Assembly: GCA_965249225.1 (NCBI GenBank) | Contig: CBDFLT010000009.1 | Location: 1 to 64,000 of the forward strand | Reading direction: 5' to 3' | DNA length: 64,000 nt | Source: CBDFLT01 sp965249225 | GTDB lineage: Bacteria; Chloroflexota; Dehalococcoidia; Lucifugimonadales; G963668185 | Shown here: piece by piece, positions 8,894-21,800 of the stretch | Layout of the letters: every line of letters starts with the position of its first letter | Position numbering within the stretch: position 1 is the first letter of the stretch | Program-made: the position numbers and the translations under genes | The notes under the pieces: generated by a model | What the model saw: the letters and a program-made list of their open reading frames with translations, nothing else | Database searches by the model: none | What the model was told of the DNA's origin: nothing

Positions 8894-10550
8894 AATTGAG
8901 CCTGTCTCAGAAGTCTGGGTTGGCGTTGGGTATGGGTCAGGTGTACGTTTGAAGCGACATCAGTTGGGGAGATATTGATATGCCGCTTCGACCGATGGGC
9001 CGAGAGCAGATGTGGATGTTGCCGCCGACGCTTGACGAGTTGTTGCCGTTGGATCATCCGGCGCGGTTCGTCGCCGAGTTCGTCGATGCTCTGGATCGAG
9101 ATGCCTGGGCGGAGCTTGGCGTGGACATCGAAGGTGACTCGATGGGAGCGCCAGCCTACCATCCTCGTGCATTGTTGAGCGTGTGGCTGTACGGCTTCAT
9201 GACCGGTGTGCGCTCGTGCCGAAAGCTGGAGGCGGCCTGCCGGGACCAGATATCGTACCTGTGGCTGACCGGGTGGCAGCATCCCGACCACAATACGCTG
9301 TGGCGGTTCTACAAAGGGCATCGGCAGGCCATGAGGAAGCTGTTCGAGCGTACCGTGCGTACGGCGGTGGCCATGAAGTTGGTGGATCTGGCGGTCCAGG
9401 CGGTGGATGGTACGAAGGTGGTCGCCAACGCCTCAGTGAACAGGAGCTACGATGCCGAGGGGCTGAGAGGGCTGTTGGATCGGTTGGAGCGGGCGATAAC
9501 CGACCTTGAGACACAGAACGAGGCGGGAGAAGAGGCTGCCGTTGCCCGTCTGCCTGAGAAGTTGGCTGACAAGGAGGTCTTGAGAGAGCAGGTGAAGCAT
9601 GCGATGGCCGATCTTGCGAGTCAAAAGCGCCACAGGCGTATCAACCTGACCGACCCGGAGGCCCGGCTGATGAAGGGCAGGCAGGGCATCGTGGCTGGCT
9701 ACAACGCCCAGGCTATGGTCTCACCCATGGAGACCGATGGGGGAGCGACAAGCATGCTGGTCACAGCCGTGGACGTGGTTGATGCGGCCAATGACAATGC
9801 CCTGCTGGTGCCGATGATGGAGCAGGCCGAGGAGACTACGGGGACCAAGTCGCAGATGACATTGGCCGACGCTGGCTACTTCGCCGCCAGTCACCTAGCG
9901 GAGTGCGACCGTCGAGGTCAGAAGGTGGTGGTGTCAGAGGCACGGCAGCGGTTCCTCGAAGACCCATATCACAAGGACAGATTCACCTATGACGAGCAGA
10001 GCGACAGCTTCAGGTGTCCCCAGGGACAGACGCTCGCGTTCGTCCGCATACAGCATGCGAACGGAGTCCCGTTGCGTCTGTACCGGGCTGCAGGTGCTGT
10101 CTGCCAGGCATGCCCTGCCTTCAGAGCCTGTACGAGAGCCAAAGAGATTGGGCGGAGCCTGGCAATAGGGCCGCACGATGCAGTGCTGCGTCGTCATCGT
10201 GCCTGGATGTCCACCTGGGCAGCCAAAGAGGCTTACAGGCTGAGAAAGCAACTGGTCGAACCGGTCTTCGGAATCATCAAGGAGCAACAGGGGGCACGGA
10301 GGTTCCTGCTGCGCGGCCTCGCTAACGTGGCGGCCGAGTGGACCATGTTGGTCACAGCCTTCAATCTGCGCACCCTCTGGCGGGTGTGGAGCTCCTCCCA
10401 CGTCTCCAGCCCTCGACTTGGCGATCCGGAGCCTCATCCCGCGTCCTGAACGCGGCGATATCGCGACCACCGCCCACTCCGCAGGCTCCATCAGGTCTTT
10501 GCGTCAGAGTGAACCTGTTCTACAAATACCCTTCTGAGACAGGCTCAATT
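8894..10550 (+). mobile_element. IS1182-family insertion sequence
   Basis: About 1.66 kb bounded by perfect 20-bp inverted repeats: AATTGAGCCTGTCTCAGAAG at 8894-8913 and its complement at 10531-10550. One intact transposase gene fills most of it. No clear target duplication was seen. The same ends appear on a 171-bp MITE at 36480-36650, and a lone right end lies at 41764-41781. Confidence 0.9.
8980..10449 (+). CDS. IS1182-family transposase
   Basis: A 489-residue transposase. The N-terminal DUF772-type region (residues 1-110) contains DELLPLDHPARFVAEFVD and HPRALLSVWLYGFMTG. The DDE core follows with AVDGTKVVANAS (first Asp at about residue 145), TLADAGYFAASH (second) and KQLVEPVFGIIKEQQGARRF (Glu). 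A Cys-rich segment (CQACPAFRACTRA) lies at about 372-385, as in many relatives. The coding frame is complete. Confidence 0.95.
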   Translation: MPLRPMGREQMWMLPPTLDELLPLDHPARFVAEFVDALDRDAWAELGVDIEGDSMGAPAYHPRALLSVWLYGFMTGVRSCRKLEAACRDQISYLWLTGWQHPDHNTLWRFYKGHRQAMRKLFERTVRTAVAMKLVDLAVQAVDGTKVVANASVNRSYDAEGLRGLLDRLERAITDLETQNEAGEEAAVARLPEKLADKEVLREQVKHAMADLASQKRHRRINLTDPEARLMKGRQGIVAGYNAQAMVSPMETDGGATSMLVTAVDVVDAANDNALLVPMMEQAEETTGTKSQMTLADAGYFAASHLAECDRRGQKVVVSEARQRFLEDPYHKDRFTYDEQSDSFRCPQGQTLAFVRIQHANGVPLRLYRAAGAVCQACPAFRACTRAKEIGRSLAIGPHDAVLRRHRAWMSTWAAKEAYRLRKQLVEPVFGIIKEQQGARRFLLRGLANVAAEWTMLVTAFNLRTLWRVWSSSHVSSPRLGDPEPHPAS

Positions 10551-10695
10551 GCGAACTTTTCAACTTATCATCGAACTGTGAGACCTGGTCGATCATCTAG
10601 GAGGCGATTCATGGATTGAGGCAGACCACTCAGAGGGGAGAACGGGGTTGAATGTCAGCGACAACGCCATCGTCCATTGCGGCCTGGGGTATCGG

Positions 10696-11096
10696 TTAAT
10701 GGTTCGTCCGTAGGTAACGAACGATTTCCATCATCACTTTGCAGTCGACTTCGTTGTAGCGGCCAATCTCCTTGATAAGCGGTAAAGTCGGTCATTGGCA
10801 CACCTTGCTTCTTCGCCTCCTCGTCGCAACGCCATGCCCCCACCATTGCCCCGAGGCCATCTACTGGGCTATCTGCCCAGTCAGTTTCGATGAGTCCAAG
10901 GGAGTGTAGGGCGTTGGCAATCGCTTTCAAGCCAAAGCCCAGAGCCCCCCGAACCACCACAGGCTCCTCCCGCATCACTTTAGTTAAGAAATCGTACCAG
11001 CCTAACTCCGGCCAGTCGGCGCTCTGGCCATGCCTTACCTTAGCGGAGTTGTAAGCTTTGTCTAGCTGTGTTGGTTCAGCGTGAGACCAGTGGATG
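10696..11096 (-). pseudogene. YprB/TM0106-like RNase H-fold nuclease, C-terminal remnant
   Basis: Only the last part of the gene survives. HIHWSHAEP, GFGLKAIANALHSLGLI and SPVDGLGAMVGAW match the C-terminal RNase H-fold domain seen in YprB and TM0106-type RecB-like nucleases. A single-base insertion near 10786 shifts the frame. Reading past it gives RYNEVDCKVMMEIVRYLRTNH-like coding (within the 10696-10780 stretch), ending at a TAA at 10696. The 5' part was removed by the IS3-like element whose left end sits at 11097. Confidence 0.8.
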
Positions 11097-11735
11097 TGTA
11101 GAACGTCAGCGATAATGGGACACATATGGGAGGTGGAAAACCCGAGAGATTAGAGTGGTGTGAGCTCCTGTAGTGAGGGTAGAGTACCTCAGGAAAGGAG
11201 CAGAAGTGTCCCAGCCAGATACAGACAAAGCCAGGGTCGCAGACCGGCGGAGCGAGGAGACTCGTTCATTCGTCCGCCAGGTGAGAGCGGCAACGCGGCG
11301 CAAGTACACCCCTGAAGAGAAGATCCGCATTGTCTTGGAGGGTTTCCGTCGCGAGGTCACCGTGAACGACCTGTGCCGGCGGGAGGGTATCAAGCCCCAC
11401 TCCTACTATGCATGGACCAAGGAGTTCATGGAGGCAGGTAAGGAGAGGTTGTCCCGCGACACCGTGCGAGATGCCACGCGGCAGGAGATCGTGGAGCTCA
11501 GGCGGGAGAACGGCGAGCTGAAACAGCTCGTCGGCGAGCTCTCACTCCAGGTGTCCCGTCTGAAAAAAACGGCCATCCCGACGCTGGTAGACGGCGCAGG
11601 TACTGCAGGATGAGTGCCCTTAAGAAGGCGACGATCCTGGCCAGTGTAGCCACATCACCACTGGCCAAGCGTCGGATGCTCAGAGACCTGGGTGTTCCCA
11701 AGAGCACCTACTACCGGTGGTTGAGACTACAACAA
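11097..11735 (+). mobile_element. IS3-like element, truncated
   Basis: The left end at 11097 (TGTAGAACGTCAGCG...TGGGACA) matches the left ends of the intact copies at 40176 and 48199 in position and in the TGGGACA core. It carries a complete orfA, and an orfB that starts in frame at 11610 but stops matching after about 40 residues (KSTYYRWLRLQQ), where IS21 sequence begins. Confidence 0.8.
11206..11613 (+). CDS. IS3-like transposase OrfA
   Basis: About 135 residues from a GTG preceded by AGGAG. It contains the helix-turn-helix TRRKYTPEEKIRIVLEGFRR...NDLCRREGIKPHSYYAWTKEF and a C-terminal leucine-zipper-like segment (LRRENGELKQLVGELSLQV). The gene ends soon after a run of seven A (CTGAAAAAAACG), the usual place for the -1 frameshift into OrfB. 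It is related to but distinct from OrfA of the 40-kb and 48-kb copies. Because OrfB is truncated, the element is no longer autonomous. Confidence 0.85.
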   Translation: MSQPDTDKARVADRRSEETRSFVRQVRAATRRKYTPEEKIRIVLEGFRREVTVNDLCRREGIKPHSYYAWTKEFMEAGKERLSRDTVRDATRQEIVELRRENGELKQLVGELSLQVSRLKKTAIPTLVDGAGTAG

Positions 11736-12141
11736 CATCACCAGGGCCTCGAGGATCGACCTGCTGTTCATCCCAGCATACCGCCTGGTGCAGGATATGC
11801 TGGCCGCCAAGAGGGATCTTGAGTTGCCACGGATGCTCAGAAAGCTGGACAACTTCGACATGCTTGTGATCGACGACCTGGGCTATCTGCCGCAGGGAGC
11901 CGAGGAGTCCGAGGTGCTGTTCACGCTGATAGCTGAGCGTTACGAACGCCGATCTCTGGGGATCACCTCGAAACTGGTGTTCAGTGAGTGGGAGAAGGTG
12001 TTCGCAAACCCTATGGCGACTGCGGCGGCGATAGAGAGAATCGTTCACCACTCCGTGATCCTGGAGTTCGACCTGCCGAGCTATAGGACAAACGAGGCCC
12101 AGAATCGTCACATAGAGCAGAAGTCAGACCGGCAAAAATGA
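11736..12141 (+). pseudogene. IS21 IstB-like ATPase, N-terminally truncated
   Basis: The open frame runs from the junction at about 11736 without its own start. RIDLLFIPAYRLVQDMLAAK, the Walker B segment MLVIDDLGYLPQ and SEWEKVFANPMATAAAIERI are typical of the IstB AAA+ helper of IS21 transposition. The Walker A half is missing, so it cannot function. An internal ATG at 11788 could be called as a start but is not the original. Confidence 0.88.
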
Positions 12142-12171
12142 TTGTCGCACGACCGGCAAGAATGGTTGACG
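12127..12171. repeat. IS21 right-end repeats
   Basis: Two related 21-bp units, GACCGGCAAAAATGATTGTCG (12127-12147, key GACCGGCAA...ATTG) and GACCGGCAAG...GGTTGACG (12151-12171), follow the istB remnant directly. IS21 elements carry such multiple terminal TnpA-binding repeats, so this marks the right end of the fragment. Confidence 0.7.
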
Positions 12172-12172
12172 T

Positions 12173-12505
12173 GGAACAGCAGCTTGTGATCGCGGTCGAT
12201 CATCGCCTTGCGCCCGGCAATCCCGTCTTCGTGAGCGCGGCCTCTAAAAAATCGTTCTCCAACGCAAGCTCACCGATCTTGGCGTGAAGGACCTTCATGT
12301 CTACCGGCTTTTCAGCCTGCCCTGTCCCGGCGCCAAATAACTGCGCCGCCCGATCCAGCAACTGGGTCTTCCATTGCGTGATCTGGTTCAGGTGCACATC
12401 GAACTGGCTTGCCAACTCCGAAAGTGTCCGGTCGCCGCGTACTGCGGCAAGAGCCACCTTCGCCTTGAACTCTGCCGAGTGGTTACGGCGGGGTCGTCTG
12501 CTCAT
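12173..12505 (-). pseudogene. IS3-family OrfA with start of OrfB, truncated
   Basis: The ORF 12200-12505 encodes about 101 residues beginning MSRRPRRNHSAEFKAKVALA, with the HTH segment LSELASQFDVHLNQITQWK and the zipper-like IGELALENDFLEAALTK: a standard IS3-family OrfA. In another frame, KAMIDRDHKLLF, the usual OrfB opening, follows and is cut off at about 12173 where IS21 sequence starts. The 257 bp from 12506 to the giant gene contain nothing further that I recognise. Confidence 0.85.
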
Positions 12506-12810
12506 CTCTCGCTCCTGTCTCCGAGGGCACTATCATGCCCTCAATCAGGCAGCGATTCCACTTATCCCCCTGTTCAGATTTCCGGAGCCACTTCTTACCT
12601 CGCGGCATGAGCACACTCCTTCTAAGTTGTTCACTCATGCCTATCATTTTACTACCTATTTATAACTCAGGACACTAGCTATTTATGGGCTTAAAAGCGT
12701 TGTACGTTTGGCAAATAATGGTGTAGCCTTGAGTTGTATTCCGCACATGGTTTGAAGTCAGCATGGAGGCACACGCCGCGCACGAATCTAACGGGGGTGG
12801 CATATCTTCT

Positions 12811-15800
12811 ATGCGATCTAGCTCCCGGTTCCTAAAGCTGGTCGTGGCGGCGGCGATCACTCTTGTGATCACGGTCTCCTTGTTCACCAGCGCATCGATC
12901 ACGTCCGCGGGGGATGAGACGGCCCCGTTCCAGCCGACCGGACTAGAAGCGTTGGCGGGCGACACCCAGGTTAAGCTGAGCTGGGTCAGCCCCGACGCGG
13001 ACTCGCCGTCCATTGCCAACTACCAGCTATGGCAGCATACCCAAAGTGGAAAGCTAACTGGCGCCACCAGCACTAAGTTCGGCTTTTCCGTGGCGGTGGT
13101 CGGCGACATCGCCGTCGTCGGGATGCCCGATGATGACGAAAGCAGCGGTGATTCCGGAGCGGCCTTCGTATTCAGCAGGGTTGACGGTGTATGGACCCAG
13201 AAGTACAAGCTCAAGACCAATGACGCTGTTGAGGATGATGGATTCGGAACTTCCGTAGCCTTCGACGGTAGCACTATAGTGGTTGGAGCGCCCTTCGACG
13301 ACGTCAAAAAGGGCGCTACGTACCTCTTCGTCGAACCTGACGACGGATGGGACAACCCGAGCGGCACTGGAACGGTCGACCTCACTGAGACAGCCAAGCT
13401 CACTGCTCCTAACGCCGCGGCGGCAGACGAGTTTGGCAACTCCGTAGCGGTAGACGGCGACACCGTCGTGGTCGGGGCATATGGGCGCGACGTCAGTACC
13501 GGTGTCGCTTACGTATTCACCAAGCCCGGCACCGACGCCAACAGCGACGGCTCGATAGACTGGAAAGACTGGGCATCCTTGAGTGCCGATGGCAAGGCCG
13601 CATTGACCGCCAACCTCACCATTGATGGTGCTGCGTCAGGGGACGAATTCGGTAACTCCGTTGCGATAGACGCCAACACCATCGTGGTTGGGGCAAGTGG
13701 TGACGACGGTGATGCTTTGGAATTTACGGGTTCGGCCTTTGTGTTCGTCATGCCCGGGAGTGGCGGCTGGGTCTCCACCAGCACTGCGGCTAAGCTGACC
13801 GCCTCCACCCGCGGTGACAACGACTACTTCGGCCGTTCAGTAGCAATCGACGGCGACACCATAGTAGTTGGGGCTGATGAAGCCGAAAACACCGTTGATG
13901 GCTCCCAAGTGAAGACCGGTTCGGCGTACGTCTTTACCAAGCCCGGCACCGGCTGGGCCACCGATACCGAGACGGCCAAGCTCACCGCCTCCGACTCCGC
14001 GGCCACTGACAAGTTCGGGTACGCCGTGGCGCTGGACGGCGACACCGTGGTGGTTGGGGCCTACGGGAATGACAGCAGCAGGGGTTCGGCTTACGTCTTC
14101 ACCAAGCCCGCCTCCGGCTGGGACGACGGTACTGAGGCAGCCCAGCTTACTGCCTCTGACCGCGCCACCAACAACAGGTTCGGCTCTTCCGTCGCAGTAG
14201 ACGGTGACACCGTCGTGGTTGGGGCGGAAAACCACGAGACGGCCTACGTGTTCGACGTCGTGAACTGGGAAGACATCGCCGGACCGGGAGCCACGTCCCA
14301 CATCGTGAGGCGATTGACCAACGACATCGAACACACCTTCCGGGTGCGCGCGGTTAACACGGTTGGAGCCAGGGATCCGTTCGACTCCGTGTCGGAGACC
14401 CCGAAGGCGGCTGCCTACCCTCCGGCCAGACCGCGAAACTTTTCCGCCACGCAAACTGGGATCGGTGAGGTGGAGTTGACGTGGGACGCGCACCGTTACC
14501 CGCTGACCGTCACCGGTTATGAGTACAACCAGGACGATGGTGGCGGCGTCAGTAATTGGATCAACATCGAAGGAAGCGATTCCGGCACCGTCTCCCACAC
14601 CGTCACCGGCCTGACCGCCGTTCCCACTTACACCTTCGCCGTCCACGCCGTCAACAGCGCCGGTTCAACTGAGTCCGACTCCAGGTCGTTGAAGTTAAGC
14701 GAAGCGCCGGCGGCGCCCGACTCATTCTCTGCCGTCGCAGGCGACGGACAGGTGTGGCTTGGCTGGAGAAGCCCCGCCGATTTCACCATATCCGGGTACG
14801 AGTACCGGCAGAAGGAGGGCACCGACGCCTTCGGCGAATGGACCAACATCCCCGGAAGCAGAGCGGGGAGCACCTTCCATATCGTGACCGGCCTGACAAA
14901 CGGCACGCCCTACACCTTCCAGGTCCGCGCCGTGAACGCGGCCGGGGAGAGCGGTTCGTCCGGCGAGCAGTCCGCGACTCCGGCGACGGCGTCTTCGGCC
15001 CCGGTCAAACCCGAAGGCTTTGCCGCCAGACAGACCGACGTCGGCCAAGTGGAGTTGACGTGGGAGGCGAGTTCCAACCCGTTGAACGTCACCGGTTACC
15101 AGTTCAAACAGAACAGCGGCTCTTGGACCACCATCCCAAATAGCGATTCCAGCACCGTCTCCCACATCATCACTGGCCTGACCCAGGGCGTCACGTACAC
15201 CTTCCGGGTCCGCGCCGTCAACAGCGCCGGTTCAACCGAGTCCGACTCCCAGCCCGTGACTGTCGTCGCCAAACCGGCAGCGCCCAACCCATTCGCCGCC
15301 GAGGCGGGCGACACGCAGGTGCGGCTGACCTGGGACGACCCCGGTAATGCGTCCATAACCAAGTACCAGCTTTGGCAGTTTCCTCCTACGAGCATCAAGC
15401 TGATCTCAAACGACCGCGATGACGATGACGAGTTCGGTTGGTCGGTCGCCGTGGACGGCGACACCCTGGTGATTGGGGCCACAGGGGCCGACGAACCCAA
15501 CAATACCGGTGCGGCCTACGTATTCACCAGGGTTGCCGGCGGCTGGACCCAGGTGGGCAAGCTCACCGCTGCAGTTCGCAGGAATGATGCCGGCTTCGGG
15601 CATGCCGTCGCCGTGCACGGCGACACCATCGTGGTTGGAGCGTACGAGGAGGGCCACGATATGAGCACCGGAGATGCTGGTGCGGCGTATGTCTTCACCA
15701 GGCCTGACACCGGTTGGGCCGACATGACTCAGACGGCCAGGCTCACCGCCTCCGACGCTGCGGAGAACGACGAGTTCGGAACGTCGGTGGCTGTGCACGG

Positions 15801-18800
15801 CGACACCATCGTGGTCGGGGCGCCCGAGGAAGACACCGGAGCGAGGGGCTCGGCATACATCTTCACTAAGCCCGCAAACGGCTGGGTCAACACTAATGAG
15901 ACGGCCACGCTGATAGGCCAGTCGGACGGCGACCGGTTCGGCAGTTCGGTAGCGGTTTACGGCGACACGGTCGTAGTCGGGGCGGCCGAAGAAAACAGCA
16001 AAAAAGGCGCCGCTTATGTGTTCACCAAGTCCGGCGCCACCGGCGTCTGGGACGACTGGGATGACAAGAAAGCAAGCACCGCAACTGCCAGGCTGACCGC
16101 CTCCGACCGCGCCGATAACGACCGGTTCGGCCGGGCCGTAGCCATGGACGGCGACACCGTCATCGTAGGCGCGCACCTGGACGACGGCACGGACTCCGAA
16201 GGCAACGCCATCATTGAATCCGGCTCGGTCTACGTCTTCACCAAGCCCGCCAGCGGCGGTTGGGTCTCCACCAGCACTGCGGCGAAGCTGACCGCCTCCG
16301 ACCGCGCGAAGAACGACGAGTTCGGGTATTCCGTCGCCGTGGACGGTGACACCATCGTGGTGGGAGCGCGCCAGCCCAGCTACGTAGACGATGGCGGTGA
16401 GACAATCAAGCGGCCCGGTGCGGCGTACTTATTCAGCAAGCCCGCGACCGGCTGGACCGATACAGCAGGTACGGACAAGCTCGTCGCCTACGATCGCAGT
16501 CAGAACGACAAGTTCGGCAACTCCGTCGCCGTGGACGGCTACACCGTGTTGGTTGGAGCAGTCGGGGACGACAGCGATAAGGGTTCGGCCTACGTGTTCG
16601 GCACCCAGTGGTCCGACATCCCCGGCAGCGGAGCGGGGACTACTTCTCACATAATCAGGGGTCTGCGCAACAGCGTCGAGCACACCTTCCGGGTCCGCGC
16701 GGTGAACGCGGCGGGAGAGGGCGACGCGTCCGAAGTGGCGGCGACGCCGGTGGCGAAGAAATTCTCCCCCTCCATACCCGCTAGCTTCACCGCCACTCAG
16801 ATCGGCGTAGGCCAGGTGCGCTTGGCGTGGACCGCGAGCACTAACCCATTGACCGTCAGGCATTATACGTTCAAACAGGGCAGTCAAGATTGGGCCAAGA
16901 TCGACGGAAGCGATTCCAGCACCGTCTCCCACACGGTCACCGGCCTGACTACCGGGAACACCTACACCTTCACCGTCCGCGCCGTCAACGGTGGCGGTCA
17001 AAACGCCACCGGTAGCCGGTCCGTAAAACTAGAAGCCCAGCTTGCGGCGCCCAGCGAGTTCACCGCGGTCTCGGGCGACGAGCAGGTGAAGCTGAGTTGG
17101 GACGATCCCGATGATTCGACCATAGATAAGTACCAGCACTTCCAGATCGACCCGAGCAAGCTGACCGCCGCTGACGGCCTTCGGGGCGACGAATTCGGCT
17201 ATTCGGTGGCGGTGGACGGCAACACCGCCGTGATCGGGGCGTACCAAGACGACGACGCCACCAACGGCGACGATTCCGGTTCGGCCTACGTCTTTACCAA
17301 GATCTCCGGCGTGTGGAAGCAGGTAGCCAAGCTCACCGCCGATGACGGCGCGGCGAACGACGAGTTCGGGATTTCCGTGGCGATAGACGGAAGCACCATC
17401 GTGGTGGGGGCGCATCAAAACGACGCCGATACCAACAACAACGACGAAGGCGCGGCTTACGTATTCGCCAAGCCCGCCAGCGGCTGGGCCGACTGGAGCA
17501 ATCTGGATACCAATGGCAAGGCCGGTTTGACGACCAAGCTCACCGCATATCAAGGCGCAGCCAACGACGAGTTCGGAATTTCCGTCGCGGTCAACGGCAA
17601 CACCATCCTGGTGGGAGCCCACCAAAACGACGCCGATGCAAGCGACAACAACGAAGGTGCGGCCTACATCTTCACTAAGTCCAGCAGCGGCTGGGGCAAC
17701 GCTCCGGCCTCAGGAGACCACCGAGTAGAGACCGCCAAGCTCATCGCCTCTGACGCCACGGCGGGCGACGAGTTCGGAATTTCCGTGGCGGTCGACGGCG
17801 ACACCGCCGTGATCGGGGCGTACCACGACGACCACACCGACGACGGTAACACCATCGGCAATGCCGGTTCGGCCTACGTCTTTACCAAGGTCTCCGGCGT
17901 GTGGAGCCAGAAGGCCAAGCTCATCGCCGTGGACGGCGCGGCGAACGACGAGTTCGGAATCTCCGTCGCGGTAAACGGCGACATGGTGGTGGTTGGGGCA
18001 CGTCAGGACGACACCAGGAACGGTGCGGCTTACGTATTCACCAAGGTCTCCGGCGTGTGGAGCCAGAAGGCCAAGCTCATAGCGTCGGACGGCGCGGCGG
18101 ACGACGAGTTCGGAATTTCCGTCGCAGTGGAGGGCGACACCGTCGTGATCGGAGCATACCAGGACGACGATAACGGCGATCTATTTGGCTCGGCCTACGT
18201 CTTCATCCGGGACTCCTCCGGTGGGTGGCGCCAGAGGGACAAGCTCACCGCCTCCGACGGCGCGGAGCGGGACCGGTATGGGTATTCCGTCGGGGTCAGC
18301 GGCGACACCGTCGTGGTTGGTGCGTATTCGGATGATAGTAACGAAGCCAATACGGGTGCGGCCTACTTTTTGCGTATTCCGGGTTGGACCGACATCCCCG
18401 ATAGCGCCGCGACGACCACCTCTCACATCGTCACCGGCCTGAGCAACTACGTGGAGCACACCTTCCAGGTGCGGGGTGTGAACGCCGCAGGCGGGGGCTT
18501 GGCCTCGGACCGCGCCGGTGGTACGCCCACGTTTGCGATACCGGACCCGCCGGACGGGCTGACCGCGGACGCGGGCGATGCCGTGGTGGACCTGACTTGG
18601 GTTGACCCCGAAGATTCGACAATAGAGAAGTACCAGTTGCTGCAGATTATTCAGGGTGGCAAGCTGACCGCCGCCTCCACCGACGATCCGGTGGTTCGGG
18701 GCGACGGGTTCGGAATCTCCGTCGCAGTAGACGGCGACACCGCCGTTGTCGGAGCCTACCAGGACGACGACGCCACCAACGGCGACAACTCCGGTTCCGC

Positions 18801-21800
18801 CCACGTCTTTGCCAGGAGCTCGCCTACCGCTCCGTGGAGCTGGTCGGCCAAGCTCACCGCTTCCGACGCGGCGGAGAACGACGAGTTCGGAATCTCCGTG
18901 GCGGTAGACGGCGACACCATCGTCGTGGGAGCGCACCAAAACGACAGCAACAAAGGCGCCGCCTACGTCTTCACCTGGAATTCCAGTAACAGTAAATGGG
19001 AACAGAAGGCCAAGCTCACCGCTTCCGACGCCGCGGCCAACGACGAGTTCGGAATCTCCGTGGCGGTCGACGGCGACACCATCGTGGTCGGGGCGCACAA
19101 GGCCGACTACATCGATCTCAACGACAGTAGCAACAATTTGGCTGATTTCGGTGCCGCCTACGTCTTCACCAAGCCCGAGAGCGGCGGCTGGGCCGACGCC
19201 ACCGAGACCGCCAAGCTCACTGCTTCCGACGCCGCGGCCAACGACGAGTTCGGAATCTTCGTGGCTGTGCACGGCGAAACAGTGGTCGTAGGAGCGCACC
19301 AAAACGACGCCGATGACCAAGACACCAACGAAGGTGCGGCTTACGTCTTCACCAAGCCCGGCGGCGCTTGGACCTCCACCACCACTGCGGCCAAGCTCAC
19401 CGCATCCGACGGCGAGGCTAACGACGAGTTCGGAATCTCCGTAACGGTGCACGGTGACACCGTCGTGGTCGGGGCGCACAAGTACGATGTCGGCGTCGGC
19501 ACCGAGAAGGCCAACGCCGGTGCGGCCTACGTCTTTATCAAGCCTACCGGCGGTCCTTGGGCCGACGGCACTGAGACCGCGAAGCTCATCGCCTCCGACG
19601 CTATGAGAGGAGACGAATTCGGGATTGCCGTGGCGGTGGACGATAACGAGGACACCATCGTGGTCGGAGCCTACCTGGACGACGACAATGGCGACAATGC
19701 CGGTTCGGCCTACGTTTTCACCCAGGATTCCAACGGGTGGAGCCAGCAGACGAAGCTCACCGGCCCCTCCCGCGGAAAGGACGACTGGCTGGGGTATTCC
19801 GTTGCGGTGGTAGGCAATACCGTCATCGCCGGAGCGGACAAGTCCAACATCAGCGGGCCCGATTCAGGCGCCGTCTACCTGTGGACAGTCCCGGGTTGGA
19901 CCGACATTGCCAATAGCGACGCGACGACCACGTCCCACACCGTCACCGGTCTGACCAACCGGGTTGAGTACAGCCTTCAGGTCCGCGCGGTGGACAAGGT
20001 GGAAGGGGCCGGCGCCGGTCTGCCCTCGGAGGTCAGGGCAACACCGCTAAAGCCGAGGCCAGCAAAGCCGACCGGGCTCTCCGCTGTGCCCGGCGATACC
20101 CAGGTGAAGCTGAGCTGGAACGATCCCGTCGAGGGCTCGCCGCCCATCAACAACTACGAGCTATGGCAGCATGCCGAGCGCCCTATGCTGACCGCCGACG
20201 ACCGGGCGGCGAACGACGAGTTCGGGTATGCCGTAGCGATTGACGGCGACACCGCCGTGGTCGGAATGCCCGGGGACGACGACGGCACCAGCCTCAATGT
20301 CGGCGCCGCCTTCGTATTCACCAGGGACTCATCCGGCACGTGGAGCCAGGTGGCCAAGCTCAGAGCCAGCGATCCGAATGCTCAGGATAGAATCGGACTA
20401 TCTGTGGCGGTGCATGAAGACACTTCGAATGGCGACACGATAGTGGTTGGCGCTCCCCACCACTCGAGCAGTAAAGGTGCGGTGTACGTATTCACCGAAC
20501 CCAGCGGCGGCTGGGCCTCCACCAGCACTGCGGCGAAGCTCACCGCCTCCGACCGCGCGGATGACGACGAGTTCGGAATTTCGGTAGCGGTGGACGGTGA
20601 CACCGTCGCGGTCGGGGCCCACAACAATAATGCAGCCTACGCCTTCACCAAGCCTACCGACGGCTGGACCTCCACAACTACTGCGGCCAAGCTCAGCGGG
20701 AGCGACAGCTTCGGCAGGTCGGTAGCAGTCGACGCCGGCACCATCGTGGTTGGGGCCAGCGGAGACAGTGACGACGACCAGGGTTCGGCTTTCGTGTTCA
20801 CCAAGCCCGCCACAGGTTGGGCCGATAGCATCAGTGCTGGGGCGGCCAAGCTCACCGCCTACTCCCGCAATAACAACGACAGATTCGGGCGTTCAGTAGC
20901 CATCGATGGTGACACCATCGTGGTCGGGGCCTACGGGAACGACAGCAATAGGGGTTCTGCCCATGTGTTCACCAAGCCCGATACCGGCTGGGCCAACAGC
21001 CCGGGGACTGAGACGGCCAAGCTCACAGCCTCCGACCGTACGGACGGCGACCAGTTCGGATTCTCCGTCGCGGTGGACGGTGACACCATTGTTATTGGGG
21101 CGGACGCCCTGAACGAAACCAACAGGTCAGGGTCGGCTTACGTTTTCACCAAGCCTGCCGCCGGCTGGGCCGACAGTACCGAGGCGGCCAAACTCACCGG
21201 GTCCGGCACCGCTAATGGTGACAGGTTCGGGCTTTCCGTGGCGGTCGCCGGCGTCACCGTCATGGTCGGGGCAAACGGGCAAGGCAGCAACAGTCAGGGG
21301 GCCGCCTACCTTTACGACATCGCGGTGTGGGCCGACATCGCTGGGAGCACGGGAGAGACCAGGTCCCACTTTGCGACCGGCCTGACCAACGGCTTGGAGC
21401 ACACCTTCGCCGTCCGCGCAGTGAACGACGGCGGTGCAAGCGGCCGGTCTAATCAGGTGTCAGAGACCCCGGCGGGGGCCGCCTCGCTACCCATCAAACC
21501 CAGGAACTTCTCCGCGGTGCAGACTGGCGCAGACGAGGTGCGTTTGGAGTGGGAGCGGAGCGTCCAGCCCCTGGCCGTCGCCGGTTATCGCTTCATCCAG
21601 GACAACACCTCTAGTGACGATGACGTCCCCGCTTGGACTCCCATTTCCGGTAGCGATTCCAACACCAGCTCCCACAACGTCACCGGGCTGACCGAGGGAG
21701 ACACCTACAACTTCGCCGTCCGCGCCTTTAACAGCCAGGGCGACAGCGACTCCTCTAACTCTCTGTCAGTCACGATCGTCGCCGCGCCCGCGGCGCCCAC

